From: Prochilodus magdalenae
Lineage: Eukaryota > Chordata > Actinopteri > Characiformes > Prochilodontidae
DNA length: 64,000 nucleotides
Reading direction: 5' to 3'
NCBI GenBank assembly: GCA_024036415.1
Contig: JAMWET010001356.1
Coordinates: forward strand, 461,501-525,500
The notes beneath the pieces were generated by a model that had not been told where the DNA came from, did not search any database, and saw only the letters and a list, made by a program, of their open reading frames with translations. The translations under genes and the position numbers were made by a program. Every line of letters starts with the position of its first letter. Positions within the stretch are counted from its first letter, which is position 1. Of the stretch, positions 35,730 through 46,292 are shown in pieces.

Positions 35730-36595
35730 CATGCTTTGGCAGTACTATGCCAGGGAGGAATGTCTACTTCTATGCTATATTTTATTTAAAAAGAGTTTAC
35801 TTGTTTGAGTAATGCTAAGGCCATCTGATGTATGTGGGTTTTCACATTTGAACAGATATCCTATCAAACGGCAGAGGCTAATAAAAACAAGGATCTCCAA
35901 ACCGGCAAAACTTATTTAAAGTTTTAAAGACTTATTTTCTAATGATTTTGGGCCATTTCTGTTGATCCATCAATCTTAAAATCACACAACGTAAATGTCA
36001 ACTGCTATGTTTAAGTTAGGCCTAAAAATAAAAATTGAATATACGTGTTTTTTGTTGGACAGGAACAATATTAAATCTGCTGGAGGATGTCAAGGAGGAA
36101 CATTTAGGACATCAATGTGACCTGGCAAAATAATACTTCTATGCTATCTTTCAGGTGAAAAGTTTTTATCTGTGTTAGCGTACTGTTAGAGGCATCCAAT
36201 GTATCTGGTTTCAAACGGCAGAGGCAAAGAAAAACGAGCATCTCCAAAATGGCGACTTTACTGGACAGGGCTTTAATAAAAGTCAAATCAAACTTTTTCC
36301 AAGCCAGTTTGGGCCATTTCTGTTGATCCATTGTTCATTAGATCACACAATGTAAACAGCAGATGGTCAAAAATTATGCAAAAATGTAAAAATCAGCAAA
36401 ACTGGCCAACTTTCAACCATGCTTTGTCAGTGCCATGTTGTCAAGGAGTAACATCTAGGACATTGTGTCCTGGTAAAGAATACTTCAATTCTGTTTTTCA
36501 GGTGAAAAGTGTTTTCTTGTGTAAGTGTAATGCTAAGGGCATCTGATGTATGCGGATTTCAAATTTGACCAGGAATCCTATCAAACAGCAGAACG
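35730..36595 (+). repeat. Three diverged tandem copies of a 350-base unit
   Basis: Copy 1 is about 35,730-36,060, copy 2 about 36,061-36,417 and copy 3 (partial) 36,418-36,595. Shared landmarks are CATGCTTTGGCAGT / CATGCTTTGTCAGT (35,730; 36,419), GTCAAGGAGGAACAT / GTCAAGGAGTAACAT (36,089; 36,440), TTTCAGGTGAAAAGT (36,150; 36,497), GGCCATCTGATGTATG and relatives (35,819; 36,191; 36,539), CAAACGGCAGAGG (35,865; 36,212) and GGGCCATTTCTGTTGATCCA (35,950; 36,311). Spacing varies from 346 to 372 bases. No protein is evident. This is either an old satellite remnant or an internal repeat of an unrecognised element. Confidence 0.88.
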
Positions 36596-36869
36596 TATGT
36601 AAATGTAGCAACCAAGGGAGAGAGCTAAATGTCACAAGCCAGCTTTAATTTACATTTTGACATTGACTGTTAAAATGAAATAACCTCAATCATGGAACAA
36701 AATTATAGCTCTGAACTGCCACGAAGTTGGCCTATCACACCATATTGTTCTATAGATTAAACATTTTCAAATGCCTTCTGAAAACCCCACATAAGAATGG
36801 GAATTCAGAACTGTTTGAATTCCTAGTGTTCATTTTTAAGCAGCATATAAAAGAATAGGGAAGGAACTG
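36596..36869. other. Intergenic sequence
   Basis: Nothing recognised. Confidence 0.35.
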
Positions 36870-37145
36870 CACTCAGAGCTTAGTAAGTAAAATTACGTTC
36901 CTCATGATCAGTGACATCGCAATCACACAAATTACACCGGCTAGAGATTCCATCACTATAGCTATTGTGAGGGTAAATCTGGATGACAATCGTCTGTGGC
37001 AAGGCAAGACAGGCTGAAAACGGATTTGCCTTCCACTTGAGACGACACCAGGCAGCCCACCACCTCTACAAACAATAACCGCTGACAAATGAACACCATA
37101 AAGAGAGATGATTAACTCAAGAGAAGCAATCGCGCACATCGTTTA
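36870..37145. promoter_or_regulatory. Candidate conserved noncoding block 5
   Basis: Complex repeat-free sequence with TCATGATCAGTGACATCGC (36,902), ACACAAATTACACCGG, AAACAATAACCGCTGAC and GATGATTAACTC. An 88-codon minus-strand frame crosses it but has no recognisable protein pattern. Regulatory role is inferred from texture and from the TAAT-rich block that follows. Confidence 0.33.
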
Positions 37146-37369
37146 CTCAGTGTGTGTGTGCGCAAATGTTGTGTTTGTGAGACTGGGTTATTTACATGCA
37201 TTAGGGTAGGACTTCATTATTACTAGTTGCTGGCATTGTTCTCTCTCTTTCTCACTTGCTTTCTTTCTCTTCGACACACACACAGATTAGAATACTACCC
37301 TATAAAGAGAAGCAAAAAAACAAACAAAAGGCAACACAGTTTCAGATATTTAGGCCTCTGTGTGGCATG

Positions 37370-37720
37370 TCTTCACGTCAGTGCTGCCACCCCTCTAATT
37401 AGATCTAGAAAGACTGGCACACTGCTAATTAGCACACTCATTAGGTGAGTCGTACATTCATCGAGATAAAAAGAACGATGATCACACAATACAAATAAAA
37501 AAAAAAACAAGTGAAAAAAAAACGATTTGCTTCAGAGGAGACACGAAGACACGTCTCGCCTGAATCACAAACAATAATAAATGTAATTAGCAAACACAAA
37601 TCTAGGGCATGCTCAAGTCATTTTTCACCGGTCATACAAGATTAATAAAGTTGACTGAAATCACGCTAATCAGTGGACATAACCAAAAGGGTAGTAGTTC
37701 CTAGAAAACACCCTGAGTTT
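37370..37720. promoter_or_regulatory. Candidate enhancer with paired TAATTA palindromes
   Basis: Contains CTAATTAG at 37,395-37,402, the 12-base palindrome TGCTAATTAGCA at 37,423-37,434, GTAATTAGC at 37,583, ATTAATAAAG near 37,641 and GCTAATCAGTGG near 37,666. Closely spaced palindromic TAATTA sites are typical of paired-type (Q50) homeodomain dimer binding. A/T and poly-A stretches at 37,496-37,525 separate two halves. No coding frame. Function inferred. Confidence 0.4.
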
Positions 37721-40077
37721 CAAGCTTCATTTTGAATACATCACTATTATCATTATCAGTGGACAATCTAGACTAAAGTCATTAATATTAATAAGAAAGC
37801 AATGTGGATTAATGAACGTTTAGTCAAAATTACAAGAGCCAGTCATGTAGAAGTACACAAGCGCACCTCCTCAGTGGATAATATTTATGAAGCTGTGGGT
37901 AAATAAACAGAAAGAGAGGGAGAAGAGAGGGAGAGAACGAGAGAGGTGGGGGTTGGTGACAGTGATTGGCATTTCCACTTACATCCCAAAGCGTGGCATG
38001 TGGAAGGTAATTTGGTGAAGAGCTGAAGCGCACAGGCAACCCAAAGCAGCTCTGCTGTGGATCAAGATAGTATAACACAGGGGAAGTCTTAGCACCCCAA
38101 CCCCCTACCCACCCCGGCTCTGAGGTCTTACCCATCAGCCCACCCACCCGTCAGGTCTGGGTTCAGCCCCTGATGGAGCCACACTGTGCATTCTCTCTCT
38201 TTAGTCACTTCTCATTGTTCTATAAACCTATTTCAGGAGAGAGAGAGTGAGTGATATGTCTGTGTAGGTATGGATGTGAAAAAGTAAAACAGCCACAAAA
38301 AGACTTCGTTTTGAGGTTAAGGTCAGGAGTGGGTTAGGTGTGAGAATAGTAGTACTCAGTCACCATAATACAGTCAGTGGATATGCTTTATAAAAATAGC
38401 AGTAAAAGTCTGGGTCTGTCACACACTGAACTGGAACAGCTATTTGTGGGGACCACATGTTCCCAGGATGATAGCAAAACAAACATACAGAAAAGCTGTT
38501 ATGAGACTAATTGGCTGTCATTTATTTTCTTTGTCATGATAATCTAGATGTAGGAATAATTCACAATTATGATTATGAATTAAGTATAGCTGACATTTAC
38601 TTATAAGATCAGTAACTGCCAGTACTGCCAGTCTGGTTGGTACAACTTCAGCATGGGATTCTAAAAACTACCTGTGGATGTTTAAGCAAATAACCACAGG
38701 ACCCCGCCCAAGTCCAACATCATCTCACCTAGGGGGGCTCTATACTCTAAGAAACTATGAATGGCCCTGCAAAGATAGGAATATTAACATTGTGTGCATG
38801 TGTTCTATACCCTAAACCCTGCTTTATCAATCAGTGTCCAACATTTTCCAAAAGCTGCCTACACCTTGATTTGGAAATAGACTCAATCAGCTCCATGATT
38901 ATTTTAGCCATTCAATTAGCAAAAGAGAGAGAAACCATAAAGAGGATAAAGAGGATATACAGAATACACCGTGCTGTATATTGTTTTAATTATATGTTAG
39001 AAATGAGGTGAACTATTTAAAGCAGCCATGATTGTCACTATAAAAAAGCAATTTACATTCAACTGAGATGAGCAGGAGTTACCTTTAAAGAGGGGCCAGG
39101 GCTTTGAGGAGGAGGAAAAAACATGTTTTCCTCCCATTACCTACACCATAAGGAAAGAGAAAAGTTTTGAAAGTAGTGATTAGTGTCGAAGTTGGATCAC
39201 CTTCAGACTGATGGGATGAAAGTGAAAGATAATGACTGGAATTACTTCCGAAAGAAGCACTTCCAAAAGTCAACAGTGTGAGTTTGTAGTGAAGCCATCT
39301 ATTTGTCTTTTTACTAGCTGAGCATTCATATACAGCAGACCAAAAAAAAACTACTAGCATGATTAGAATCCTAAATCAGAAAACAGTAGAACGGTATAAA
39401 AATGCAATACACACAATATTAATTTTCTTGGATTTTTATTTCATTGCAGATAGTATGAACCAAAATAAGTCCTGTTTTGCCTGGTCCGCTTAGTTTCTTT
39501 TGTTAATATACATCCATTCATGCTTTTCTGGCGTGAAACACTTTCCAAAAACCATCGACTTCTTTGAGACTTCTGGGGATGGACCATCACATAGTGGAAA
39601 CATGCATTGTAGTCAACAGATCCACAGAGTTCCACAGATTGAATTGGGTTTCCATACTAACAGAGAATTGAACAGCAATGAGCACCATTATTTACTGCCT
39701 CAGTACAGTTTTTCACGTTCAGTTTAAGCATAGAAATTCCTTTCTCCAGGCAGCAGAGATTCCTAACACCACATTCTGTATTGACCTGTGAAAGCTTAAG
39801 TAGCTAGGCTAGATGTCTATTCACTTTCTTTTGGCTTCTGTGGAGAGACAAAACATTGTTTGAACACATGTACCTGCCCATCAGGTGGTCTAATGGTCAT
39901 GTTTGGAACCAATGGAAGGGCAGAATGGAACCAAGCAGGGCAGAATCCTGAAAACGTATGCTTTTACATAACTCTAATACTGTATTAGTTAACACTATTT
40001 TTTTCCATCTTGGAATTGTATGCACTTTTATAATCTCACACACAAGATTCACATGCCAGCTATGCTCATCATTAAAG
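37721..40077. other. Intergenic sequence, nothing recognised
   Basis: A purine run (GAGAGGGAGAAGAGAGGGAG) at 37,914-37,950 and C-rich sequence near 38,095-38,155. No gene or known repeat recognised in the remaining 2 kb. Confidence 0.4.
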
Positions 40078-41265
40078 CCATAGTTGCACCCAGAAGGAAG
40101 TGTGGGATTGCAGTGGTATTGGGAAAGGGAGGTAAAGGTTACCATGAACAATAAATGCTGATATATTTAGACAGATATGGGCAACATTTATTGAGCTACG
40201 CATGCAGAAGTAGTGTCTCAAAGTATGGCATGAGTCGCCATGTTTGCTAATGCAACATGCCAAATGTCTCAGCATGGAGCTGTAGAGGTTCCTTATGGCA
40301 TCCTGCAATAATCCAATCCCATCCAGCTTGAATATTTAAATGGCAGAGGGACTGATCAGAGTTAAAAGGCAGAACGGATTTATTAACAATACTGGAGCAC
40401 AGGGGAGTGCTAGTAGACAGCAACACGTAATTAGTAGTAGAGGTGAACATACCAATGGGAAGAGGCCAAAGCCATAAAACAGTCCGGGTACATCAAAAGA
40501 GCAGTTTGATCAGGCAAACAAAATCAAAAGGAAGAGGCAAAAGGAGCAAAAACAAAAGTCATACAGAACAACAATAGGTAAACCGCTCATTAAGTAACAA
40601 TGTTGTCAATATCTCATAAGTGGAGAAATGGAATATAAAAACAAGCTGAACTGATGAGGCGCATGTGTTTGTACTTAGAACTTCGTCAATGGCAAGCGAG
40701 AATGTGGAATACGGTTTCCTGGTTGCACGTGGCCGTGATGTCACAGAGTGATGCATTATGGGTGTTGGAGTTTGGAGAAGTGTTGGTGACAAGGGATCAA
40801 CCTTGAAGGGGAACAAATCTTCTCACGCAGTTTCTACAAATTTTGCTGTAGGGGTGGAGATGACATCAGGCTTCCTGGGTGTGTGATGCATGACAACCGA
40901 CCATTCGTTTTGGCGCTAACCACGGTGCCTCCACACACAGATTCACTGGCCAAGACAGTGAAAGGCCTGGAATTTGTCACTGAAGATGATCCGCTGCCAT
41001 TCTCGGTCACTCTGTGACGATCTGGCATGACACCATTGCAAATTTCGGCGATGTTGACATGGTGTTAAGGGCAGTCATGTTAATGAGACTAACATGATGA
41101 CTCATGAAGGACATTACTATTCCTTGAATGTCTGCAAACGTGGCTTTTGGATGAGTCAGGTACAGTGATAAGGCTTATCCTTGCTTACAGATGTGCAGCA
41201 GAGGCTGAAGCTTAAATCATTGGCATGTCTCACAATGTCAAACCTACCCACCAGTTTTATTATTC
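40078..41265 (-). mobile_element. Tc1-like family 1, copy D, split by an insertion
   Basis: Minus-strand copy whose two parts flank a 490-base insert. The right part, 40,826-41,265, keeps the promoter-side half (AATGTCAAACCTACCCACCA near 41,237; GACATGGTGTTAAGGGCAGT near 41,055) and the first catalytic neighbourhood. The left part, 40,078-40,336, keeps the C-terminus (DAIRNLYSSMLRHLACC) and the inner terminal repeat, AGTTGCACCCAGAAGG (40,081-40,096). The outermost terminal bases are lost on the left. The expected continuous text TTGAATATT-CTCACGCAGTT is interrupted exactly between 40,336 and 40,826. Confidence 0.85.
40337..40825. mobile_element. Unclassified insertion inside Tc1 copy D
   Basis: About 490 bases that break a Tc1 relic, so it arrived after that element. 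It is purine-rich and includes ACGGATTTATTAACAATACT (40,373-40,392), AAACAAAATCAAAAGGAAGA (40,517), GTGGCCGTGATGTCACAGAG (40,730) and ATGCATTATGGGTGTTGGAG (40,751). The general plan (TTTATTAAC near one end, ATGCATTATGGG near the other) resembles a common non-coding fish repeat often found in reverse orientation. No convincing terminal repeats or target duplication are visible to me. Confidence 0.6.
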
Positions 41266-41519
41266 ACTGCAAAAGCTTGGAAAATGTTTTACTGTATTTA
41301 TGTTTGGAACTAGTTTACTGTTTATTTCCATGCATTATTCACTGACAAATACACACTTGGTCATCCTGGACTCATCATGCCATGTACTTACTTTCTTAGA
41401 AAGCTTTGGGTGCCAGTTCTTATAGAACAGTATCTTCTGAAAATAAACATTTCCTCACTGTCTCTAACTGTCTCTCTCTCGTCCTGCTGTTTTCTCCTTA
41501 TTTTTCCCCGTTTCTGCAA
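41266..41519. other. Intergenic sequence
   Basis: Nothing recognised; pyrimidine-rich at 41,455-41,515. Confidence 0.35.
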
Positions 41520-41860
41520 ATACGCTGCAGGGCTCTAATGTGACCGTTCCCTACTCTTGATGACCGTGGAGGCTGCAGAACCTGAACTCAAAGCTCCACT
41601 CTGGGCCTCCAGCAGAGAGTCAGTAAAGCCTGCTGGTTGCCTGAGAGCTATGCCCAAGCTGGAGCACAGCTGCGTAGGCGAATTCACCAGCAGGGGTCTA
41701 GAGCCCTGCCTGTGTCCTCCATCCCCCTGGAAGAGGTCATGCAAGAGCACAGGTCTCTCCCAGCCTTTTCCATTAATCTAACCAAGTGGAACACTAATGA
41801 AAGCTGCCTAACTGGCTTGTTTCTTTCATATTATTAGGTTAATTAGATATTTGACAGACT
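41520..41860. promoter_or_regulatory. Candidate conserved noncoding block 6
   Basis: GC-richer, repeat-free block with open but motif-less frames on both strands (up to 74 codons at 41,557-41,781, opposed by 71 codons). Landmarks: TTGATGACCGTGGAGGCTGC (41,557), CATTAATCTAACC (41,770), CACTAATGAAAGC (41,791), GGTTAATTAGATA (41,838). Could also be an unrecognised exon remnant, but no splice-bounded frame stands out. Confidence 0.3.
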
Positions 41861-42502
41861 GAACTATATATAGAAATACTTCAGAAAGAGCAAAATCACT
41901 ACCCAATCTGAGTGGGACCTGGAAGTGGAATGTTTATATAAATATGTGGGTCAGATGGGTAGTTTTATAATTGCACCAGATTATCACTAAACCAAAACAA
42001 ATGATCAGGTACTCTTTATGGTAGCTGGACTTGATGAACAAATGTTATTATTAACAATTTGAAAGCTTTTCTTGGGAAAATCAAATAGTACTTGCTTGCA
42101 AGTGCACGTCTGTACTCACAGCTGCAGAGCAGGATGATGCTTAGAAGCATAAAGTCCAGAACCAGCCAGTTCCGAGATTGTTTCTTACCCTGGAACATCA
42201 GGCTGCTGTACAGCCAGGAATGCTGGTATATTGGTCAATGGGGCTGTCACTACACATCTCACCAAAATCATCATCCCGGCAATCTTCATGAACAATCCAC
42301 ATCACACCCATACATCACACTGCATCTAGCATGTCTATTATATGTACACATGTAGATATAGACATCTTGTTCACCATCTCTCCATATATTGTATAATCTA
42401 TATAATATATATACCAGCTGTGACTGTAGACATTTAGCGAACTGTAATACTTTCATCTGTCTCAGCACCACTGGCAGTCTCAGGACTACTTGTTATAACG
42501 AA

Positions 42503-42871
42503 TGTCCTTAACACCACGTCAATGTCACCAAAGACTGCTATGATGTCTTGGCGGACTGTCATGGAGTGACTCAGAGTGGCAGCGGGTCATCTTCAGTGAT
42601 GAATTCCGGTTTTGTGTGTGACAGGCACTGTGGTCAACGTAAAAGCATTTGTTGGCATCCATATGGCCTGGTGTATACCTCCACCTCCACCTCTACTACA
42701 AAAGTTGCAGGAACTGTGTGAGAATATTCAAACTGCATGGGGTGGATTATCATAGGACTATTAGGAACCTCTACAAATCCATTCTGAGGCTGGCATTTTG
42801 CATTAGCAAACACGGAGGCCTAACACCATACTGTAAGACACTACTTTTGTGTGTGTAGCTCGGTAAATATA
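42503..42871 (+). mobile_element. Tc1-like family 1, copy E
   Basis: Plus-strand copy holding the catalytic and C-terminal parts. Around 42,567-42,620 it reads WSDSEWQRVIFSDEFRFCV in one frame, which includes the first catalytic Asp of the DDE triad (SDE). After a deletion, the C-terminus appears at 42,700-42,830 as LQELCENIQTAWGG, then RTIRNLYKSILR and a CISKHGGLTPYC end. The N-terminus, second and third acidic residues and both terminal repeats are missing. Most informative copy for the core. Confidence 0.85.

Positions 42872-42907
<36 letters not shown>
42872..42907. repeat. (TA)n microsatellite
   Basis: About 34 bases of TA directly following the Tc1 copy E tail; Tc1 elements insert at TA, so the array may have grown at a target site. 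Confidence 0.95.
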
Positions 42908-42909
<2 letters not shown>

Positions 42910-43059
42910 CTGCATCTCGTTTATCTTCCTAAACTGCATAACTGCAGATATGGAAAGGTCTACATCTGTTTAAATCATAGCGTCTATTCATCACTGTTGA
43001 TTATATAAGTCTGTATATTTGGATAAAATTAAGCTATTCTGGTGTTTATTATTGCGTTA

Positions 43060-43165
43060 ATATTGCATATTTTCCCATGTGTATATTTTTGGCACCATAC
43101 ACCTAAGATTTTCACTCAGTTTTATACTTGTGTCAATCGGTAATGACAATAACCTTGATTTGATT
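43060..43165 (+). mobile_element. LINE 3'-tail fragment, probable
   Basis: Ends TATACTTGTGTCAATCGGTA, then ATGACAATAACCTTGATTTGATTT, the ATGACAATAA-type end of fish LINEs with TTGATTT copies. The upstream 150 bases are AT-rich and non-coding. It lies just left of an RT remnant that belongs to a different insertion. Confidence 0.45.
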
Positions 43166-43329
43166 TGGTTGGACAAAATGGCAAATTTACCCATTTCCAC
43201 ATTCCACATACCTGCTTTAAAATTAGCATAGCCTATAACTAAAAGGCCAGTTTAATGACCAGACTTGTAGGCTATTTGGACCAAACAAGCAAGACCGAAA
43301 TAGAATGATAGGAAGCTGGAGGTGTGCCA

Positions 43330-43590
43330 GGCTCAGGAGGAGCAATAAAACCCACGGAAGGCCGCAGACCAGACAACATCCCCGGCGGGCACTCAAGGTT
43401 TGCTCTTCAGAGCTTGCATCCAAGGCGTGTTTTGTGGACATATTCAACCCTGCTCATTCATCATTCACCAGAAAACTGCTGCACCAACTGGCACCCAACT
43501 GAATGCTATAAAAACCAACAGCTACCAGGCAGTCTCCATTACTACAGTAAACAAGATGCATGACAAGGATGAGCTGCTGCAAGGACTTGG
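43330..43590 (+). pseudogene. Degraded LINE reverse transcriptase remnant
   Basis: Shifting frames together give the block seen at 26,078-26,306 in the larger LINE: EGRRPDNIPGG / RRALKVCSSELAS near 43,355-43,410 (compare KAAGPDGIP ... LKACAGRLAS), CFVDIFN at 43,430 (compare FTDIFNLSL), and NSYQAVSITTVNKM at 43,518-43,560 (compare NDYRPIALIPIVMKC). At least two frameshifts lie in 250 bases. No motif A, B or C follows. Old, inactive fragment. Confidence 0.7.
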
Positions 43591-43645
43591 CCAGGCAGGC
43601 CTCCCTGACCATTCTAGCCTGTCTTGCCCCCAACACCCCTCCTGC

Positions 43646-43694
43646 CCCACCACCTCCAGCCTTGTCCGCCCCACCACCTCCAGCCTTGTCCGCC
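43646..43694. repeat. 24-bp tandem duplication, C-rich
   Basis: Unit CCCACCACCTCCAGCCTTGT plus CCGC occurs twice in tandem without change. Reverse-strand GGGG-rich runs follow. Confidence 0.93.
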
Positions 43695-43714
43695 CCCTGT
43701 TTATTCTTCACCTC

Positions 43715-44100
43715 CATTAGGCCTCATTCATGCAGAGCTTTTCAATCAGCATCCCTGTTTGTTTTCCCCTTGTTTAATGTGGCACCCAGTCACTTGGCGA
43801 GCTGCTTTAGAACCTGTGCAGCAGAAGCAAATTAAGAAATAGCACATTTAATGCTCACTGGGGTAGGCGCCTTCCCTCAGCTAATGACATTTTTTTTCCT
43901 TTCTTGTGTGTGTGTGTGTGTGGCGCGGGGCCGGAGACAAGCAAAGAGGCCACAAGTGGCTGATGGGGTTGATGACCTTCCCCCTCTCCGACCCCCCCAC
44001 AGAGGGTTGGTCGACCCGCTGCTTGCATTTCGAACCAGCTTAGCCTGCAGCAATTAACACCACGCTGCTTAAAGGAGATTAGCAAACGCCTGTGTTCTAT
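43715..44100. promoter_or_regulatory. Candidate conserved noncoding block 7
   Basis: Repeat-poor sequence around a short GT run (43,906-43,921). Landmarks: TGCAGAGCTTTTCAATCAGC (43,731), AGCAAATTAAGAAATAGCAC (43,826), CAGCTAATGACATTTT (43,878), GCAGCAATTAACACC (44,048) and GGAGATTAGCAAACG (44,074). No coding pattern. Regulatory function inferred. Confidence 0.3.
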
Positions 44101-44119
44101 AGGAAACTTTGGAGCTCAG

Positions 44120-44310
44120 GGAAAGTGAGGGATAAGAGCGAGAAACAGAGAGAGAAAGAGAGACGGAGAGGATGAGAAAAGGAGAAAGAGCAGGGGAGAG
44201 AGTGAAAATCAAGAGAGGAAAAGGTGGCAAGAAAGGAAAGAGGAAGAAAGATGGGGAACAGAGAGCTCAAATTAAGAGAGGGAGAAAGAGAGAGAGAGAG
44301 ATCCAGAACG
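44120..44310 (+). repeat. GA-rich purine tract
   Basis: Purine-rich plus strand with GAGA and GAAAG words, ending in a clean GA run at 44,284-44,300. A smaller similar run is at 44,493-44,540. Confidence 0.9.
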
Positions 44311-44540
44311 GAATAAAGCCACATCAGAGACTAGCAGACTCGCATGCTGAGGGTTAAAGCTCTTCACTCACATGAGTATGCATAAGAGGACATCTTAATA
44401 TGTAATATTTCCGTTAATTAAAACATTGAGGATGGAGTGCATCTCCTGAGTGCCTTCACAGACTCCTAACAGAGCCTCAAGGGAAAAGAGGGAAGCAGAG
44501 AGAGAGCAAGAGAGAGAAAGAGAGAGAGCAGTAGAGAAAA

Positions 44541-45153
44541 AGGCAGTACTCTACTTCTAAAGTTCACTTTATCTGGCAGCATACAAGGTCATATTTCCTT
44601 CTAAAGAGAATGCAGGGCTTATTATAGCAGTGACCATGGGGTGCCAAAATAAGGAATGGTTGACAAAGGCACCCATGTGGCTGAGTTGAAGAATGAATCC
44701 ATGCCATTACAAAGCAACATTAAACAAGACCTTGTTCGAATTGTTACTGCAATAAAGAACATTCAGAGCGCTGTTCAAGCGAGAGACAGTCAGGAGACCT
44801 GCGACTCCAGGCTGCATTATAAGCTGAACACATCAGATTTACAAAAACAGGAATCTGTGGACCTGCCTCAGCAATGCCGTTAATTGAAGGTTGACAAAGG
44901 CCTGACCAAAGAAAACAGCCTTCTATTTCACACAGTCTATGTAGCCTATAACTAGGAGTACAGGCTGAAAAACAATTCTTCCTGAGTCTAAAAAAGTACA
45001 TTTTAATACTTGTAGGTTTCTGTGTTGTTTAGAGCAAATGTAGCTATTTTTTCTGATACTACATTTTGAAGTCTGTACAGCTGAGCCCATTTAAGGCTCT
45101 CTGGTCCAAAGTATAAAGATCTCCAAAAAAAAGCGAAGAAAAAGAAAGAGAAG
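44541..45153. other. Intergenic sequence
   Basis: A 75-codon frame at 44,656-44,883 reads like charged protein (IKQDLVRIVTAIKNIQSAVQ) but resembles no family I know and is opposed by a minus-strand frame. Nothing else recognised. Confidence 0.35.
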
Positions 45154-45213
45154 CAGTGGTGGTGGTGGTGTTGGGGGGTGGGGGGGTTTGGTGGAGCAGG
45201 GGGAGTGGGATAG
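45154..45213 (+). repeat. G-rich tract with quadruplex potential
   Basis: GTGG repeats run into G6, T, G7, then GG, GG, G5 and G3 runs over about 60 bases. Several runs of three or more G with short loops fit the usual G-quadruplex rule if the G7 run is split. Confidence 0.75.
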
Positions 45214-45760
45214 CGTTTTATTTTGAACTTCTAACACCAAGGCTTTAATGAGCTGTGTGCGGCGTTCTGCTTTCGGAAGTCTGGTCGGAGATAAAAGTGT
45301 GAGAAAAGGGAGGGGAAAAAACTAGGTCAGCACTGCAGTCTGTTCCAAAACACCAGCAATCTACTTATACCATAACTTCCTAACAGCATTAGGGCTCCAG
45401 CTCAGAGGCCATTAGGCAAAGCCACACTTCTGCATTGAAAACCCCTCCTCAAATTCAACAAGCTCCGAACACCCTAGAAAATGTATTTTTGTGGGGCTGG
45501 GGAGGGAACGTGGCTGCCACTTAAGGACGAGTGACAGCATTACAAAACTTAACATACAGCACCTGCATCATGAGCGCTGTTTTTTTAACGTGCAGATGTT
45601 TTTTTTAATGAGGGATAGGGGAATAAGGGGAAAGTTATATCTCCTGCAAAAACCTTCCAGATCTTACAGTGGTTACGTAATGCAAAGCTGTGCTGCTGCC
45701 TTCTCTGCATGTTTTATACCCAGGCATCCACATTCCGTAAATATATAATGAAATTAAGAA
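45214..45760. promoter_or_regulatory. Candidate conserved noncoding block 8
   Basis: Repeat-free and complex: GGCTTTAATGAGCTGTGTGC (45,241), CATTAGGGCTCCAGC, GAGGCCATTAGGCAAAG (45,405), CTTAAGGACGAGTGAC, and a poly-T-flanked region at 45,580-45,606. No coding frame of note. Inferred regulatory candidate. Confidence 0.3.
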
Positions 45761-46292
45761 GGCTTGATACATATTCATTGAGGCAGGTCCTGGGAGGAAT
45801 TGGCACACCAACCGGCATCCGTCGTTTTCTTAACCTACCGAGTGTGTGTCTGCTTTAAAAATGGGAAATATCTACCAGCAGGATTATTAGAAAGGCATGT
45901 TGTATATGATTATGATTTGAAGACCTTTACCTATAGCCTAAGTGCCTAATGTATAAGTAACATTCACTTAATGCTCCATTACACACTGCCTATTGACAAC
46001 ATCGACTTCTTCATTAGGTTCAAGGCCGAGCTCTTATGCCCCACTCATAGTTGTCATCCAATCCAGCACAAATAGATATATGTGATAACTAGGTAATGCA
46101 TACTGACCTTTATATGTCTTGGGGCACTCTTGTATAACTAGATAACCTGAGAGGTAGTCTGTTGACCTCAGTGCGAACCACTGTGCATAATAGGATGAGA
46201 TGTGCGATAAAGACAGTGGGTGACATTTTGTCTTGTATTGTAGCATGTAAATGGCTTGAAAGAGGGGCACTTTATACTGGCCAATGCAAACT
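45761..46292. other. Intergenic sequence
   Basis: Nothing recognised. Confidence 0.35.

Noticed and set aside
36150..36165. TTTCAGGTGAAAAGT read as a splice junction in the 350-base tandem units
   Set aside because: No coding frame on either side, and the motif recurs only because the unit is duplicated.
44656..44883. 75-codon frame with charged, helical-looking sequence
   Set aside because: No family recognised, opposed by another frame, no splice or conservation evidence available.
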